Shown here: one piece after another, positions 36,701 through 44,907 of the stretch | Layout of the letters: each line of letters starts with the position of its first letter | How positions within the stretch are numbered: the first letter of the stretch is position 1 | DNA from: Rugamonas sp. A1-17 | Lineage (GTDB): Bacteria > Pseudomonadota > Gammaproteobacteria > Burkholderiales > Burkholderiaceae_D | Reading direction: 5' to 3' | DNA: 64,000 bases | Assembly: GCA_025548565.1 (NCBI GenBank) | Contig: JAJLPB010000008.1 | Location: 186,001-250,000, forward strand | Notes under the pieces: generated by a model | Database searches by the model: none | What the model saw: only the letters and a program-made list of their open reading frames with translations | Told to the model about the DNA's origin: nothing | Made by a program: the position numbers and the translations under genes

Positions 36701-37943
36701 CATGTCCTTCAACATCAGCCTGCGCGCGCTGAACGTCGACTCGTGGCTGGACTTCGGCAACGAGGTCGCCGGCACGGCCGACACCGCGCCGTCCTCCGCC
36801 GACAGCGCCGACATCGCCCAGTACGTGATGCCGGACGCCATCGCCGCGCGCGCCAGCGAGCTGGTGATCGGCGACCGCAAACTGGAGAACGTGGTGGTCG
36901 GCGTCAGCCGCCAGAAAACGGTGTGGCAGGCCAGCATCGATTCCAGCCAGGCCAATGGTTACGTGACGTGGAGCGAACCGTCCATCGGCCAGGGCCTGGG
37001 CAAGGTGACGGCGCGCCTGTCGTCGCTGGTGATTCAGGAGTCGGCCTCGAAGGACGTGCAGGATCTGCTGGACGGCAAGAGCGCGGCCACCACCATCCCG
37101 GCGCTGGACGTGGTGGTCGAGCGCTTTGAATTGTTCAACAAGCCGCTGGGCCGGCTGGAGCTGCAGGCCAGCAACGCGCAGATGCAGAACGCCCGCGAAT
37201 GGCGCATCGGCAAGCTGTCGCTGGCCAATCCGGACGGCGAGTTGAAGGGCACCGGCAAATGGGTCACCAGGGATGGCGCCCACACCACCAGCCTGAACTT
37301 CAACCTCGACATCGCCGACGCCGGCAAATTGCTGGACCGTTTCGGCTTCGCCGGGACGGTCAAGAACGGCAAGGGCACGCTCAACGGCGACATCGCCTGG
37401 AAGGGCCTGCCGTATTCGCTGGACCTGCCCAGCCTGTCCGGCGACATCAAGCTGAACGTGGAGAAGGGCCAGTTCCTCAAGCAGGACCCGGGCGCCGCCA
37501 AGCTGCTCGGCGTGCTCAGCCTGCAAGCGCTGCCGCGCCTGCTCAAGCTGGACTTCCATGATGTGTTCTCGGAAGGGCTGGCGTTCGACGGCATCACCGC
37601 CAACGCCGCCATCAACCGCGGCATCGCCAAGACCGACAACTTGAAAATGCACGGCGTCGCCGCCACCGTGCTGATGGACGGCAGCGCCGACATCGCCAAC
37701 GAAACCACCAACCTGCATGTGGTGGTGATCCCCGAAGTGAACCTGGGCACGGCGCCGCTGGTGTACGCGCTGGCGGTCAATCCGGTGATCGGCCTGGGCA
37801 GTTTCCTGGCGCAGCTGTTCCTGAGTGCGCCGGTGATGAAGGCATTGACCTATCATATGCAGGTCACCGGGCCATGGAAGGCGCCGGTGGTGACCAAGCT
37901 CGACGCATCCAAAGTGGAAGCGCCCGCCAAGGGCGCCAATTGA
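33759..37943 (+). CDS. yhdP: YhdP family envelope protein (AsmA-like)
   Basis: A 1394-residue protein with one N-terminal membrane anchor (LGFTLKLFLLLYFAFAILFL) and a very long periplasmic part with AsmA-like repeats, ending in GTAPLVYALAVNPVIGLGSFLAQLFL. Members of the AsmA-like YhdP/TamB/YdbH group are bridge-like proteins implicated in phospholipid transport to the outer membrane. The start is ambiguous: ATG at 33759, or a GTG at 33783 preceded by GAGGAGA but with short spacing. It is followed by a nitrilase-family gene and tldD, a neighbourhood I recognise from related bacteria. Confidence 0.88.
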   Translation: MQKPEEETVTGEGPLAARWHRIRAAYRFCNLATHHVLGFTLKLFLLLYFAFAILFLTLRYAVLPNIDHYKGDIERAASGAVGNPVTISRIYASWRGLRPSLFLGDVVLHDQLGNQALALPSVSATISWWSVLAGAVRFESLELVRPELDVRREADGRLYVAGIYLDLHKPSDGKGADWLLSQREIVIREGRLRWTDLQRSAPPLALEGVNIALRNQWLHHQLALKATPPAALAAPLDLRADFTHPAFGARVSNVSMWKGEVYADLRDTDLQAWKPWLDFPFELNSGGGSLRAWIGIDQSRLTSFTADVGLRDVSAVLGKDLPVLDLRQLTGRLAAREDIPATAPLVRKGGERPRFGALGHSIELSNLTLTTSDGLVMAPTSLSEHYTPAAGAKPERYEVRARQLDLQTMAGLAERLPLTEHQRKLLADMAPRGLLQNFSAEWQGTYPALQTYRLKGDLVGLGLKPQPPRLAQPKTAKTPAIAGMPAIPGFDNLTGAIDATEKGGSFSLASQQLVLQMPDYFSEPSMPFDHLNLKARWSFEPDNQLLFEIDSMDFLQQGLSGTLQGSHRMPLAGKGVGTVDLTGTLNGFQINRIDNYLPMQTPHDLRAWLTGALEGGVASEVTVRLRGDLAHFPFHGEADKARGEFRVAGKLTEGKLNYSPSHFLRDGKELGKDGKQLPLWPQAEHIKGSFVFDRARMEIRGDTATTGGVALSGVKAVIPDLTIHDSMLEIDGNAAGPMQEFLKYVANSPVLEWISHFTDETQASGNAKLALSLRLPLSHLIDAKVQGALQLMNNDITLMNDLPPVLASQGKIEFNEHGVNLNQLSGAFLGGPVSITGGSQKDNSIVVKLGGLMTADGFRKTYPMPAMQRLASHFSGATRYSGTVTARDHQVVVAVDSTLNGLGIELPAPVRKAAPDAMPVRFVLTSALTPDAAGALHDDMRISLGNNIAARYQRQKFGKAPWKLVRGGIGVNTPAPEPDSGMSFNISLRALNVDSWLDFGNEVAGTADTAPSSADSADIAQYVMPDAIAARASELVIGDRKLENVVVGVSRQKTVWQASIDSSQANGYVTWSEPSIGQGLGKVTARLSSLVIQESASKDVQDLLDGKSAATTIPALDVVVERFELFNKPLGRLELQASNAQMQNAREWRIGKLSLANPDGELKGTGKWVTRDGAHTTSLNFNLDIADAGKLLDRFGFAGTVKNGKGTLNGDIAWKGLPYSLDLPSLSGDIKLNVEKGQFLKQDPGAAKLLGVLSLQALPRLLKLDFHDVFSEGLAFDGITANAAINRGIAKTDNLKMHGVAATVLMDGSADIANETTNLHVVVIPEVNLGTAPLVYALAVNPVIGLGSFLAQLFLSAPVMKALTYHMQVTGPWKAPVVTKLDASKVEAPAKGAN

Positions 37944-37954
37944 ACGGGACAGCC

Positions 37955-38752
<798 letters not shown>

Positions 38753-38805
38753 ACGGCGCATGTGAACTCCGCTACAATTGCACCACATTCTTAGAAGACA
38801 CTATC

Positions 38806-40266
38806 ATGAAGCCATTTGAACCGAACCTGTCCACCCTGGCCGTGGCGCGCGACATCCTGCTGACGCCGTTCGGACTGGACGAAGCCAAGCTGCTCAAGAC
38901 GCTGGGCTCGATGTTCACGCACAAGGTCGATTACGCCGACCTGTATTTCCAGTTCACCAAAAACGAGGGCTGGAGCCTGGAAGAGGGCATCGTCAAGACC
39001 GGCAGTTTCTCGATCGACCAGGGCGTCGGCGTGCGCGCCGTGTCGGGCGACAAGACCGCCTTCGCCTACTCGGACGACATCTCCGAAGCGGCCCTGATGG
39101 ACGCGGCCTCGGCCACGCGCACCATCGCCCGCGCCGGCGCCGGCAAGATCAAGGTGGCCGGCGCGATGACGCCGACCGGCGGCCGCTCGCTGTACCTGCC
39201 CAACGACCCGCTGGCCTCGCTGGACGCGACCGCCAAGGTCAAGCTGCTCGAGCGCGTTGAAAAAATGGCGCGCGCCAAGGATCCGCGCGTGGTGCAGGTG
39301 ATGGCCAGCCTGGCCGGCGAATACGACGTGGTGCTGGTGGTGCGCAGCGACGGCGTGCTGGCGGCCGACATCCGCCCGCTGGTGCGCGTGTCGCTGACGG
39401 TGATCGTCGAGCAGAACGGCCGGCGCGAGATGGGCTCGTCCGGCGGCGGCGGCCGCTACGACTACGGCTACTTCAGCGACAGCCTGCTGGAACAATACGC
39501 GGCCGACGCCGTCAACTCGGCGGTGGTCAACCTGGACGCGCGTCCGGCGCCGGCCGGCCCGATGACCGTCGTGCTGGGACCGGGCTGGCCCGGCATCCTG
39601 CTGCACGAGGCGATCGGCCACGGCCTGGAGGGCGACTTCAACCGCAAGGGTTCGTCGACCTTCTCCGGCCGCATCGGCGAACGCGTCGCCGCCAAGGGCG
39701 TGACGGTGGTGGACGACGGCACGCTGGCCGACCGCCGCGGCTCGCTCAATATCGACGACGAAGGCAACCCGACCCAGTGCACCACGCTGATCGAGGACGG
39801 CATCCTGAAAGGCTACATCCAGGACACCATGAACGCGCGCCTGATGAAGATGCCGGTGACCGGCAACGCCCGCCGCGAATCGTTCGCCCACCTGCCGATG
39901 CCGCGCATGACCAACACCTACATGCTGGGCGGCGACAAGGACCCGGCGGAAATTCTGGCCTCGGTCAAGAACGGCCTGTACGCGGTCAACTTCGGCGGCG
40001 GCCAGGTCGACATCACCAACGGCAAGTTCGTGTTCTCGGCCAGCGAGGCCTACATGATCGAGGACGGCAAGGTGACCTACCCGGTCAAGGGCGCCACCCT
40101 GATCGGCAACGGCCCCGAGGTGCTGAACCGCGTCTCCATGATCGGCAACGACATGCGCCTGGATCCGGGCGTGGGCGTGTGCGGCAAAGAAGGCCAGAGC
40201 GTGCCGGTGGGCGTCGGCCAGCCGACCCTGCGCATCGACGGCGTGACGGTCGGCGGCACGGCCTGA
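38806..40266 (+). CDS. tldD: Metalloprotease TldD
   Basis: A 486-residue subunit of the TldD/TldE protease, which degrades unfolded peptides and matures some modified peptides. The zinc motif HEAIGHGLEGD (His267) is present, together with FNRKGSSTFSGRIGERVA downstream and a glycine-rich C-terminal region. It is the catalytic subunit; the TldE partner is not in the window. It is the last gene before the aroG leader region. Confidence 0.95.
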   Translation: MKPFEPNLSTLAVARDILLTPFGLDEAKLLKTLGSMFTHKVDYADLYFQFTKNEGWSLEEGIVKTGSFSIDQGVGVRAVSGDKTAFAYSDDISEAALMDAASATRTIARAGAGKIKVAGAMTPTGGRSLYLPNDPLASLDATAKVKLLERVEKMARAKDPRVVQVMASLAGEYDVVLVVRSDGVLAADIRPLVRVSLTVIVEQNGRREMGSSGGGGRYDYGYFSDSLLEQYAADAVNSAVVNLDARPAPAGPMTVVLGPGWPGILLHEAIGHGLEGDFNRKGSSTFSGRIGERVAAKGVTVVDDGTLADRRGSLNIDDEGNPTQCTTLIEDGILKGYIQDTMNARLMKMPVTGNARRESFAHLPMPRMTNTYMLGGDKDPAEILASVKNGLYAVNFGGGQVDITNGKFVFSASEAYMIEDGKVTYPVKGATLIGNGPEVLNRVSMIGNDMRLDPGVGVCGKEGQSVPVGVGQPTLRIDGVTVGGTA

Positions 40267-40302
40267 ACCACGGATAGGCATTAGCTTATAGCCATAAACT
40301 GC

Positions 40303-40332
40303 TTGCCAATCCGCGAACAATAGCGTTATAGT
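40303..40332 (+). promoter_or_regulatory. Probable promoter of the aroG leader transcript
   Basis: TTGCCA (40303-40308) and TATAGT (40327-40332) are 18 bp apart; TTATAG with a 17-bp spacer is an alternative. Transcription would start near 40339, about 20 nt before the leader-peptide ATG. Confidence 0.6.
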
Positions 40333-40360
40333 GGTTTAAACACCACACGGAAACCCGTTC

Positions 40361-40426
40361 ATGACCCGCTTCTTCTTTACCGGCCATTTTTACTTTAGCA
40401 ATTCCAACCCAAAGGCGGTGGAGTAG
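40361..40426 (+). CDS. Phe-rich leader peptide of the aroG attenuator
   Basis: A 21-codon ORF starting MTRFFFTGHFYF and ending at TAG. Five of its first twelve codons are Phe (TTC/TTT) and one is Tyr. It lies between a promoter and an intrinsic terminator just upstream of the DAHP synthase gene, the arrangement of classical amino-acid attenuators such as the pheA leader. The codons AAG-GCG-GTG near its end contain AGGCGGT, which is complementary to the 5' arm of the terminator. A weak GGA lies upstream of the ATG. Confidence 0.75.
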   Translation: MTRFFFTGHFYFSNSNPKAVE

Positions 40427-40502
40427 CGGCCGGTACACGTAGAAGCAAAAACGAGTTCCTGCAAATTCCTGAAAAACCGCCTCCCGAGGCGGTTTTTTTT
40501 TA
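40378..40502 (+). promoter_or_regulatory. aroG: Attenuator RNA structures of aroG
   Basis: Three pairings are visible. (a) TACCGGCC (40378-40385, inside the leader codons) with GGCCGGTA (40428-40435). (b) Antiterminator: AGGCGGT (40413-40419) with ACCGCCT (40476-40482). (c) Terminator: AACCGCCTC (40475-40483) with GAGGCGGTT (40486-40494), then a T tract. Pairings b and c exclude each other. A ribosome at the leader stop would cover 40413-40419 and allow termination; one stalled at the Phe codons would leave it free for antitermination. Confidence 0.7.
40472..40502 (+). terminator. Intrinsic terminator in the aroG leader
   Basis: AACCGCCTC-CC-GAGGCGGTT followed by about eight T. It sits 44 bp upstream of the aroG ATG and after the leader peptide, so it is placed to be an attenuator. 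Confidence 0.88.
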
Positions 40503-40545
40503 ATGTTTTTTTGAACTTTCACCCTTTGATCAATTGGAGAACAGC

Positions 40546-41625
40546 ATGCCCCGTACCGATGATTTGCGCATCCGCGAAATGAAGGAATTGACGCCGCCGT
40601 CCCACCTGATACGCGAATTCGCATGCACCGAGCAAGCCGAGCAGACCGCGGCCGACGCCCGCGTCGCGCTGCACCGCATCCTGCACGGCCAGGACGACCG
40701 CCTGATGGTGGTGATCGGCCCGTGCTCGATCCACGATCCCAAGGCCGCGATGGAATACGCGCGCCGCCTGGTGGTGCTGCGCCGCGAACTGTCGGCCGAC
40801 CTGGAGATCGTCATGCGCGTGTACTTCGAGAAGCCGCGCACCACGGTCGGCTGGAAGGGCATGATCAACGACCCGTACATGGACAGCAGCTTCCGCATCA
40901 ACGACGGCCTGCGCATGGCGCGCCAGCTGCTGCGCGACATCAACGAGCTGGGCCTGCCGGCCGGTACCGAATACCTGGACGTGATCAGCCCGCAATACAT
41001 CGCCGACCTGATCAGCTGGGGTGCGATCGGCGCCCGCACCACCGAATCGCAGGTGCACCGCGAGCTGGCCTCCGGCCTTTCGTGCCCGGTCGGCTTCAAG
41101 AACGGCACCGACGGCAACGTCAAGATCGCGGTCGAGGCGATCAAGGCCGCCTCGCAGCCGCACCACTTCCTGTCGGTGACCAAGGGCGGCCACTCGGCCA
41201 TCGTTTCCACCAACGGCAACGAGGACTGCCACATCATCCTGCGCGGCGGCAAGGCGCCCAACTACGACGCGGCCAGCGTCGATGAAGCCTGCAAGGCGAT
41301 CGCGGCCCAGGGCCTGGCGGCGCGCCTGATGATCGACGCCTCGCACGCCAACAGCTCGAAGAAGCCGGAGAACCAAGTGCCGGTGTGCGCCGACATCGGC
41401 CGCCAGGTGGCGGGCGGCGACAACCGCATCGTTGGCGTGATGGTGGAATCGCACTTGGTGGCGGGCCGCCAGGACCTGGTGCCGGGCAAGGAACTGACCT
41501 ATGGCCAGTCGGTCACCGACGGCTGCATCGATTGGGATAGCAGCGTGCAAGTGCTGCAGGACCTGGCCGCCGCCGTGCGCCAGCGCCGTCTTGCCACCCA
41601 GGCGGCGGAGGCCGCGTCCAAGTAA
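40546..41625 (+). CDS. aroG: 3-deoxy-7-phosphoheptulonate synthase (DAHP synthase, class I)
   Basis: A 359-residue enzyme that condenses phosphoenolpyruvate and erythrose-4-phosphate in the first step of aromatic amino-acid synthesis. Signatures: VVIGPCSIHDPKAAMEYA, MRVYFEKPRTTVGWKG, GFKNGTDG and DASHANSSKKPENQ. The ATG at 40546 has TTGGAGA upstream; an in-frame TTG inside that ribosome-binding site is not used as the start here. The Phe-rich leader upstream suggests control by phenylalanyl-tRNA charging, which fits a Phe-type isozyme. Erythrose-4-phosphate supply depends on transketolase, encoded at 24-26 kb. Confidence 0.95.
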   Translation: MPRTDDLRIREMKELTPPSHLIREFACTEQAEQTAADARVALHRILHGQDDRLMVVIGPCSIHDPKAAMEYARRLVVLRRELSADLEIVMRVYFEKPRTTVGWKGMINDPYMDSSFRINDGLRMARQLLRDINELGLPAGTEYLDVISPQYIADLISWGAIGARTTESQVHRELASGLSCPVGFKNGTDGNVKIAVEAIKAASQPHHFLSVTKGGHSAIVSTNGNEDCHIILRGGKAPNYDAASVDEACKAIAAQGLAARLMIDASHANSSKKPENQVPVCADIGRQVAGGDNRIVGVMVESHLVAGRQDLVPGKELTYGQSVTDGCIDWDSSVQVLQDLAAAVRQRRLATQAAEAASK

Positions 41626-41654
41626 CAAAACGTAGCGCCGTTACACTCAAGATA

Positions 41655-41692
41655 CAAAGGGACCCAATTGCCAATTGGGTCCCTTTGTTTTT
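41655..41692 (+). terminator. Intrinsic terminator of aroG
   Basis: AAAGGGACCCAATT and AATTGGGTCCCTTT are perfect 14-bp arms around GCC, followed by GTTTTT. Confidence 0.92.
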
Positions 41693-41734
41693 GCGGATCG
41701 CTATCAATACTGTTGTAAGAACCACGAATGTGAC

Positions 41735-41756
41735 ACGAGTTCGATACGAGTTCGAT
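41735..41756 (+). repeat. 11-bp tandem repeat upstream of the T4 promoter motif
   Basis: ACGAGTTCGAT occurs twice back to back and runs directly into the TTGACG element. Eleven bp is about one helical turn, so two bound proteins would lie on the same face of the DNA. Confidence 0.65.
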
Positions 41757-41786
41757 TGACGTTGACTTCCTCGCATGTTTTTATGT
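41756..41786 (+). promoter_or_regulatory. Shared TBDR promoter motif (T4)
   Basis: TTGACG is followed after 17 bp by TTTTATGT, 131 bp upstream of the T4 start. It is the weakest of the five matches to TTGAC-N17/18-TCTnATGA. Confidence 0.45.
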
Positions 41787-41916
41787 AAAGCACGGACGGT
41801 GTCCCGGAACACCTTCCTGCGTTAGCTCACCAGTCCCATCCAAAACTTGCGACCTGTTGCCATCCCGGCGGCGGGCGTTGGACCGGTGCATTCAAAAATA
41901 ATAGCGGAGGTTAGTC

Positions 41917-44838
41917 ATGATTCAAGAAACAGTGTTGGCGCGTTCTTTGCGCTTGATGTTCTCGGGCGGCGCCCTGGCCGGACTGGGCCTGCTGGCCTTG
42001 CCGGCGATGGCGCAGGACGCGCCGGCCAGCGGCACGTCCGCGCAGCCGATCCAGCGGGTCGAGATCACCGGTTCGGCCATCAAGCGCATCGCCAAGGAGG
42101 GCGCGCTGCCGGTGCAGGTGCTGACCAGCGCCGACATCAAGCAGAGCGGCGCCACCTCGGCGACCGACCTGATCCAGATGCTGCCGTCGATGCAGGGCTT
42201 TGTGCCTGCGTCCAGCTCGGTCAACGGCGGCGGCGCCGGCGTCACCACGGCCTCGCTGCACTCGCTGCCGTCGAAGTACACGCTGGTGCTGCTGGACGGC
42301 CAGCGGCTCGCGCCCAGTCTGCTGGGCACCGGACAGGGCGGCGGCTACGCCGTCAACATCGAGAGCATTCCGCTGGAGGCGGTGGAACGGGTCGAGATCC
42401 TCGGCGACGGCGCCTCCGCACTGTACGGCTCGGACGCGATCGCCGGCGTGGTCAACTTCATCCTGAAAAAGAACCTGACCAAGGGCGAGGCCTACGCCAC
42501 CTATGGCCAGCCGAGCAAGTCGGGCGGGCGCTGGTCCAGCGCCGGCCTGACCAAGGGCTGGGGCGACCTCGACACCGACAAATTCAATATCCTGTTTTCG
42601 TACAGCCACGACGAGCAGCAGCGCCTGACCGCGCTGCAACGCAGCTTCTCGGCGCCGGGCGCCTTCTTCAAGTTCGGCAGCGGCGGCAAGCAGTACTGGT
42701 TCGACCAGCGCACCGGCAACACCGAGCCGGCCAACATCACTTTCAACGTGCGTCCGCGCGGCTCGGCCGATTCGGTCGAGACCACCGGCGTGGCGATCAA
42801 TCCCTACCTGGCCGCCCGCGGCAATTGCGGCAGCCCGCTGGCCGGTCCGCTGGGTACGCAGTGCCGCTTCAACTACGGCGCCACCGTCGAGGACGTGCCC
42901 GGCTCGCGGCGCGACAGCGGACTGTTGAAAGGCACCTGGCAGCTCAACGAGGACACCAGGCTGTGGGGCGAGCTGGTGCTGTCGAGCTATTCGATGACCG
43001 CGCAGTACGCGCCGTCCGCGCAGCCGATGGGCGTCAATTCCACCGACCGCTTCCCGCAGCTGTACCAGCGCTACATCCAGCCCTACCTGGACGCCAACAA
43101 TCTGGAGAACCCGACCGGCGACGGCACGCTGGGCTACCGCTCGGTGCTGATCGGCGGCCGCGCCGACGAGTACATCACCGACGCCCGCCACTTCGCGGTC
43201 GGTGTCGACGGCAACGCGTACGGCTGGACCTACAACGCCAGCCTGATCCTGTCGCAAAACAAGATCAAGGACAACGCCGCCGGCGGCTACTCGGACTTCG
43301 ACAAGCTCAACGCGCTGGTGGCGTCGGGCGTCTACGATCCGGTGATGGGCACCGGCGCCGACCAGCTGCGCGGCGCGCTGGTCAACGGCACCACCTTCTC
43401 GACCAACACCTCCAAGCTGAACACGCTGCACGCGGGCGCGCAGCACGACCTGTTCGACCTGCCGGGCGGCACCTCCATCGTCTCGCTGGGCGGCGACTAT
43501 TCCAAGACGCACTACCAGATCGCCTACCATCCGACCATCCTGTCCAACTCCGGCTACGTCAGCCAGCCGGCCTCGGCCGACTACCCGGTGGGCGGCAACT
43601 ACGGCCAGGTGCCGTTCGACGCCCGCCGCGACAACTGGGGCGTCTACGGCGAGGTGCTGCTGCCGCTGGCCAAGACCTTCGAGGCCACCGTCTCCGGCCG
43701 CTACGACAGCTACGACAAGACCCACAGCGAGTACATCTTCGCCAAGCTGGCCGACGCCAGCGGCCTGCGACCGCTGCTGCCCCCCGGCGAGGTCGGCAAC
43801 TCCTTCAGCGCGGGCACCTACAAGGTCAGCGCGCGCTGGACTCCGGTCGAGACGCTGCTGCTGCGCGCCGCCTACGGCACCGGCTTCAAGACGCCCAACA
43901 TCAGCGACATCGCCGGCGCGCCAACCTTCTACGGCAGCACCGCCGGCAGCTACGCCTGCCCATTCCCCGGCTCGCCCGGTTGCCAGGTGGGCCAGGCCCA
44001 GTACGACCTGCTGACCGGCCCGAACGGCGCCAGCGGCAGCGACGGCTTGCAACCGGAAAAATCCAAACAGTGGACGCTGGGTGGGCGCATCGAGGCGCTG
44101 CGCGGCCTGTCGCTGGGACTGGACTTGTGGAATGTGCAGATCCGCAACCAGGTGCTGTCGGCCGGCGTGCCTGAGCAGGTCGGCTTCGCCAATCCGCAGC
44201 AGTACCAGCGCCTGTTCGTCAATCCCTACCCGGATCCGGCCGGCTACACGACGATCGGCTACCTGCAGGCGCCGATCAACGGCGGCGTCGCCAACTACCG
44301 CGGCGTGGACTGGGACTTCAGCTACCGCAACAAGTCGCCGATCGGCGACTGGAAGGCGGCCTGGACCGGCACGTATATGATCAAGCAGAACTACACCACC
44401 GAGGCCGGCGGCCCGGTCCAGTCCAACCTGGGCCGCTTCGGTCCGGACAACGGCGTGGTGTTCCGCGTGCAGAGCAACCTGTCGCTGAGCCTGACCAACG
44501 GCAAGCTGACCAACACGCTGACGGCGCACTACAAGTCGGGCTACCACGACCAGGCCTATCCGGTGGATACCGCCATCTACGCCGTCAATCCGGACGGCAG
44601 CGTGGGCGACTCGGTGGCCTTCGACGGCCTGTGGACGCCGTCGTACACCACCTTCGACTGGCAGGGCAAGTATGACTTCGGCCGCTTCTCGCTGACCGCC
44701 GGCATCAAGAACCTGTTCGACCGCAACCCGCCGCTGACCCTGCAGAACGCCGGCGGCGGCAACCAGCTCGGCTACGACGGACGCTACACCGATCCGGCTG
44801 GGCGCGCGTTCTACCTGACCGGCAACTACAAGTTCTGA
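41917..44838 (+). CDS. TonB-dependent receptor T4
   Basis: A 973-residue outer-membrane receptor, the only one of the six on the plus strand. Signal peptide MIQETVLARSLRLMFSGG...AMAQ; VEITGSAIKRIAKEGALPVQV precedes the plug, which has NGGGAGVTTASLHSLPSKYT and LYGSDAIAGVVNFILKKN. It groups with T2 and T6. It ends TGNYKF with a terminal aromatic. GCGGAGG lies upstream of the ATG. Long barrel segments rich in Tyr and Asn show no recognisable substrate signature. It converges with T5. Confidence 0.93.
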   Translation: MIQETVLARSLRLMFSGGALAGLGLLALPAMAQDAPASGTSAQPIQRVEITGSAIKRIAKEGALPVQVLTSADIKQSGATSATDLIQMLPSMQGFVPASSSVNGGGAGVTTASLHSLPSKYTLVLLDGQRLAPSLLGTGQGGGYAVNIESIPLEAVERVEILGDGASALYGSDAIAGVVNFILKKNLTKGEAYATYGQPSKSGGRWSSAGLTKGWGDLDTDKFNILFSYSHDEQQRLTALQRSFSAPGAFFKFGSGGKQYWFDQRTGNTEPANITFNVRPRGSADSVETTGVAINPYLAARGNCGSPLAGPLGTQCRFNYGATVEDVPGSRRDSGLLKGTWQLNEDTRLWGELVLSSYSMTAQYAPSAQPMGVNSTDRFPQLYQRYIQPYLDANNLENPTGDGTLGYRSVLIGGRADEYITDARHFAVGVDGNAYGWTYNASLILSQNKIKDNAAGGYSDFDKLNALVASGVYDPVMGTGADQLRGALVNGTTFSTNTSKLNTLHAGAQHDLFDLPGGTSIVSLGGDYSKTHYQIAYHPTILSNSGYVSQPASADYPVGGNYGQVPFDARRDNWGVYGEVLLPLAKTFEATVSGRYDSYDKTHSEYIFAKLADASGLRPLLPPGEVGNSFSAGTYKVSARWTPVETLLLRAAYGTGFKTPNISDIAGAPTFYGSTAGSYACPFPGSPGCQVGQAQYDLLTGPNGASGSDGLQPEKSKQWTLGGRIEALRGLSLGLDLWNVQIRNQVLSAGVPEQVGFANPQQYQRLFVNPYPDPAGYTTIGYLQAPINGGVANYRGVDWDFSYRNKSPIGDWKAAWTGTYMIKQNYTTEAGGPVQSNLGRFGPDNGVVFRVQSNLSLSLTNGKLTNTLTAHYKSGYHDQAYPVDTAIYAVNPDGSVGDSVAFDGLWTPSYTTFDWQGKYDFGRFSLTAGIKNLFDRNPPLTLQNAGGGNQLGYDGRYTDPAGRAFYLTGNYKF

Positions 44839-44844
44839 CGCTGT

Positions 44845-44886
44845 AAAAAAAATGGCGATGCACCGGCCGGAGCCGGGCATCGCCAT
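44845..44886. terminator. Terminator between the convergent T4 and T5 genes
   Basis: ATGGCGATGC (44852-44861) pairs with GCATCGCCAT (44877-44886), with an inner CCGG/CCGG stem. The A run at 44845-44851 gives a U tail for the minus strand, so it mainly serves T5. Confidence 0.88.
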
Positions 44887-44907
44887 CAGACGTGGTACTG
44901 AACTAGC

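Noticed and set aside
33783..37943. GTG 33783 as the only yhdP start
   Set aside because: GAGGAGA is present but only 2-3 nt from the GTG, closer than usual; ATG 33759 was kept with the ambiguity stated.
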